From contig NZ_JAKGCU010000038.1 in assembly GCF_021556435.1 (NCBI RefSeq), positions 1-32,804 of the forward strand: DNA of 32,804 nt, given 5' to 3'. Shown here in pieces: positions 31,689 through 32,804 of this stretch. This DNA is from Gordonia tangerina. Lineage in GTDB: Bacteria; Actinomycetota; Actinomycetes; Mycobacteriales; Mycobacteriaceae. The position numbers and the translations under genes are program-made. The notes below the pieces were generated by a model. That model ran no database searches. It worked only from the letters and a program-made list of their open reading frames with translations, and was not told where the DNA came from. Each line of letters begins with the position of its first letter. Within the stretch, counting starts at the first letter, position 1.

Positions 31689-32489
31689 TCAGCGTCGAGC
31701 TGAGGGCTTGTACTTCGGGATGTCCGCCAACGACGTGAACTGCTGATGCCGCCACGTCAAGACGTCCCCGATCTCCCCGTGCTCACGCACCAGGAGAAGT
31801 TTTCTGTAATCCACTGCACGGCCACCGCGGTCGGCGATGCCGGCTATCTGCTCAACCGCACCGTGGGCGTCCTCCAGCAATTCGGGAGCGATCACTCGGT
31901 CCTCCGACCACCCGCCATCTGCTGGGGCAACATCGCAGTCGCAGCCAGGATGAATCGGGCTCAGACGACCTGTGTAGTACTTCGATGTGGAAGCGATGAC
32001 GCAGAGCGCACAGTTCTTTGCGCCCTTCAACACCCGCCGATACGCCTGAACCTTCGCGTGCTGCAAAGACACATCAGACTGTCGGACCTTCGCCATCTGC
32101 ATGTCCGTCGCCACCAACGACTGCAACCGTCGAGCACCCTCAGCAACCGCAGCGTCCAACGTCTGCCCCTGCGCCAGACCGGTCCACACCTGCTCCATCG
32201 GCCGCCGATACACCTGTTCGGGGTCGACACCGCGGCCCATCGTCACAGCTTCCCGATCCACCGGGACAGGTGTGGTGTCAGTCATCGCCGCCATGTACGT
32301 GGCCGTCAAGTTCGCCACCTGAACCTGGCCGGCCAGCACCCTCGGCACCAGCCGTGCAATCAGTTGATCCGCCTGCGCATCCCGGTAGGCCGGCATTGCC
32401 GCCCACATTGCCTCCGCAAACACCAACACCCGTTGGCGTACCGCAGTGACTGCCTGCTGGTACCCGGCGAGGACAGCGTCAGGAGGCAT
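31689..32489 (-). CDS. MuF-like capsid/head morphogenesis protein
   Basis: A 266-aa protein. A helical N-terminus (AGYQQAVTAVRQRVLVFAEA) leads to the hallmark region CALCVIASTSKYYTGRLSPI followed by HPGCDCDVAPA: C-x2-C and C-D-C around a conserved P-I-H-P. This is the MuF/minor-head motif found next to portal genes. The protein is thought to be packaged in small copy number. The ATG at 32489 overlaps the portal remnant by 11 nt. A toxin domain is not evident. Confidence 0.8.
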   Translation of the reverse strand: MPPDAVLAGYQQAVTAVRQRVLVFAEAMWAAMPAYRDAQADQLIARLVPRVLAGQVQVANLTATYMAAMTDTTPVPVDREAVTMGRGVDPEQVYRRPMEQVWTGLAQGQTLDAAVAEGARRLQSLVATDMQMAKVRQSDVSLQHAKVQAYRRVLKGAKNCALCVIASTSKYYTGRLSPIHPGCDCDVAPADGGWSEDRVIAPELLEDAHGAVEQIAGIADRGGRAVDYRKLLLVREHGEIGDVLTWRHQQFTSLADIPKYKPSARR

Positions 32490-32699
32490 CAGCGACAGGA
32501 CGATCTGTCGACATCAACGCAGTGAACGCGTTCAACTGCTCCTGTGCCCGATCCAACTCGTCCTGACGGATCTGATCCGGCGAATACCCGAGGATGTTGC
32601 GGGCAATGGACGCCCACGATTCCCCTGCGGCCTTCGCTTGCGCTGCCGCCGCATATTTCTGGCTCTCCTGACGCATCCGTGGGTGGTTGAGCGCGCCTG
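32479..32699 (-). pseudogene. C-terminal remnant of the phage portal protein, truncated by an IS
   Basis: The frame reads SGALNHPRMRQESQKYAAAA and then AKAAGESWASIARNILGYSP ... QAELDRAQEQLNAF-like helices, typical of the extreme C-terminus of SPP1 gp6-like portals, upstream of MuF. About 70 codons remain of a protein usually 450-500 aa. Upstream, similarity stops near 32700, where IS sequence begins. The exact breakpoint is uncertain. An independent 65-aa gene from the ATG at 32676 is less likely given the position. Confidence 0.65.
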
Positions 32700-32804
32700 A
32701 AACGTGAGCACGCCGTTCCCTGTCTAGGTTTCTGAGCTGTCTAGGACCAGGAACCAGTGAGCGGAGAACGGCGTGCAGAACGCCACCTTATGGCGAGCCC
32801 TGTT
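32700..32804 (+). mobile_element. Left end of a probable ISL3-family insertion sequence (partial)
   Basis: The portal frame is lost near 32700. The following ~75 bp are non-coding and hold an inverted pair CACGCCGTTC (32709-32718) / GAACGGCGTG (32766-32775) and a direct repeat TGTCTAGG (32721-32728, 32738-32745), likely transposase-binding sequences. A transposase start follows. The other end is outside the window, and the boundary is approximate. Confidence 0.55.
32773..32804 (+). CDS. ISL3-family transposase, first 10 codons (partial)
   Basis: From the GTG at 32773 the frame reads MQNATLWRAL..., resembling the start of actinobacterial ISL3-family transposases (x-N-x-x-x-W-R-x-L-L-G-V-E-K). 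GGAGA lies 5-9 nt upstream. The window ends here, so the DDE domain cannot be seen and the call relies on a very short match. Confidence 0.5.
   Translation, partial: MQNATLWRAL

Larger units (their letters stand above)
7503..32699 (-). mobile_element. Siphovirus prophage integrated at the 3' end of ssrA (left part, truncated by an IS on the right)
   Basis: Nearly all genes from 32.7 kb down to 7.8 kb lie on the minus strand, many with 4-nt ATGA or GTGA stop/start overlaps. They follow the canonical siphovirus order: portal, MuF, scaffold, capsid, connectors, major tail, frameshifted chaperones, tape measure, minor tail and lysis. The left boundary is a tmRNA 3'-end fragment acting as an attachment site. 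The right side is cut inside the portal gene by an insertion sequence. Integrase, repressor and terminase are not in this window. Lysin B and LGFP repeats in the endolysin point to a mycolata host. The element boundaries are inferred; gene order and strand are seen directly. Confidence 0.93.

Noticed and set aside
1..32804. CRISPR array
   Set aside because: No regularly spaced direct repeats were seen; the short repeats present are inverted pairs tied to single genes or IS ends.

Overview
The window is GC-rich DNA from a mycolic-acid-containing actinobacterium, most likely Gordonia or a close relative. This is inferred from codon usage, GTG/TTG starts, a prophage encoding a lysin B (mycolate-type esterase) and an endolysin with LGFP repeats. 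Both window edges lie inside insertion sequences: an IS3-type end on the left and a probable ISL3-type end on the right. Each interrupts a gene.

Host segment (1-7500). After the IS3 end (1-121) come the C-terminal stub of an EamA transporter, a mycothiol-dependent maleylpyruvate-isomerase-like protein, and an XRE-cupin regulator divergent from azlC-azlD with a perfect 16-bp palindrome between them. Next are a DEAD-box RNA helicase, an FBP-type zinc-finger protein and a PAS-GGDEF-EAL protein whose catalytic motifs are partly degenerate. A 3'-end fragment of tmRNA (ssrA), followed by its hairpin terminator, marks the prophage attachment site at about 7503-7530.

Prophage (about 7530-32700). It is a siphovirus whose late operon runs on the minus strand, from high to low coordinates: truncated portal, MuF-like protein, scaffold, major capsid, connector and tail-completion genes, major tail protein, tail assembly chaperones with a -1 frameshift, tape measure, minor tail proteins, a lysis cassette (lysA, several small membrane proteins, lysB), further minor tail proteins, an SGNH-hydrolase tail protein and a 30-codon gene before a strong terminator. 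Between that terminator and the ssrA fragment lies a separate three-gene unit preceded by a 23-bp palindrome. It is a candidate lysogeny-expressed module.

Most notable features: (1) the 2155-residue tape measure precursor has an NlpC/P60-like domain in which a 372-aa LAGLIDADG intein sits directly after the putative catalytic cysteine, so splicing should be needed to build the active site; the same protein has a lytic-transglycosylase-like domain near its C-terminus. (2) A lipoprotein gene on the opposite strand (a moron) sits between the chaperones and the tape measure. (3) The major tail gene is flanked on its own transcript by two perfectly complementary 16-nt segments, and the downstream one also belongs to an A-B-A'-B' pseudoknot-like arrangement. 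(4) A free-standing HNH endonuclease sits between minor tail genes. No integrase, repressor or terminase is in the window. They would be expected to the right, beyond the IS that truncates the portal gene, and that truncation suggests the prophage is defective.
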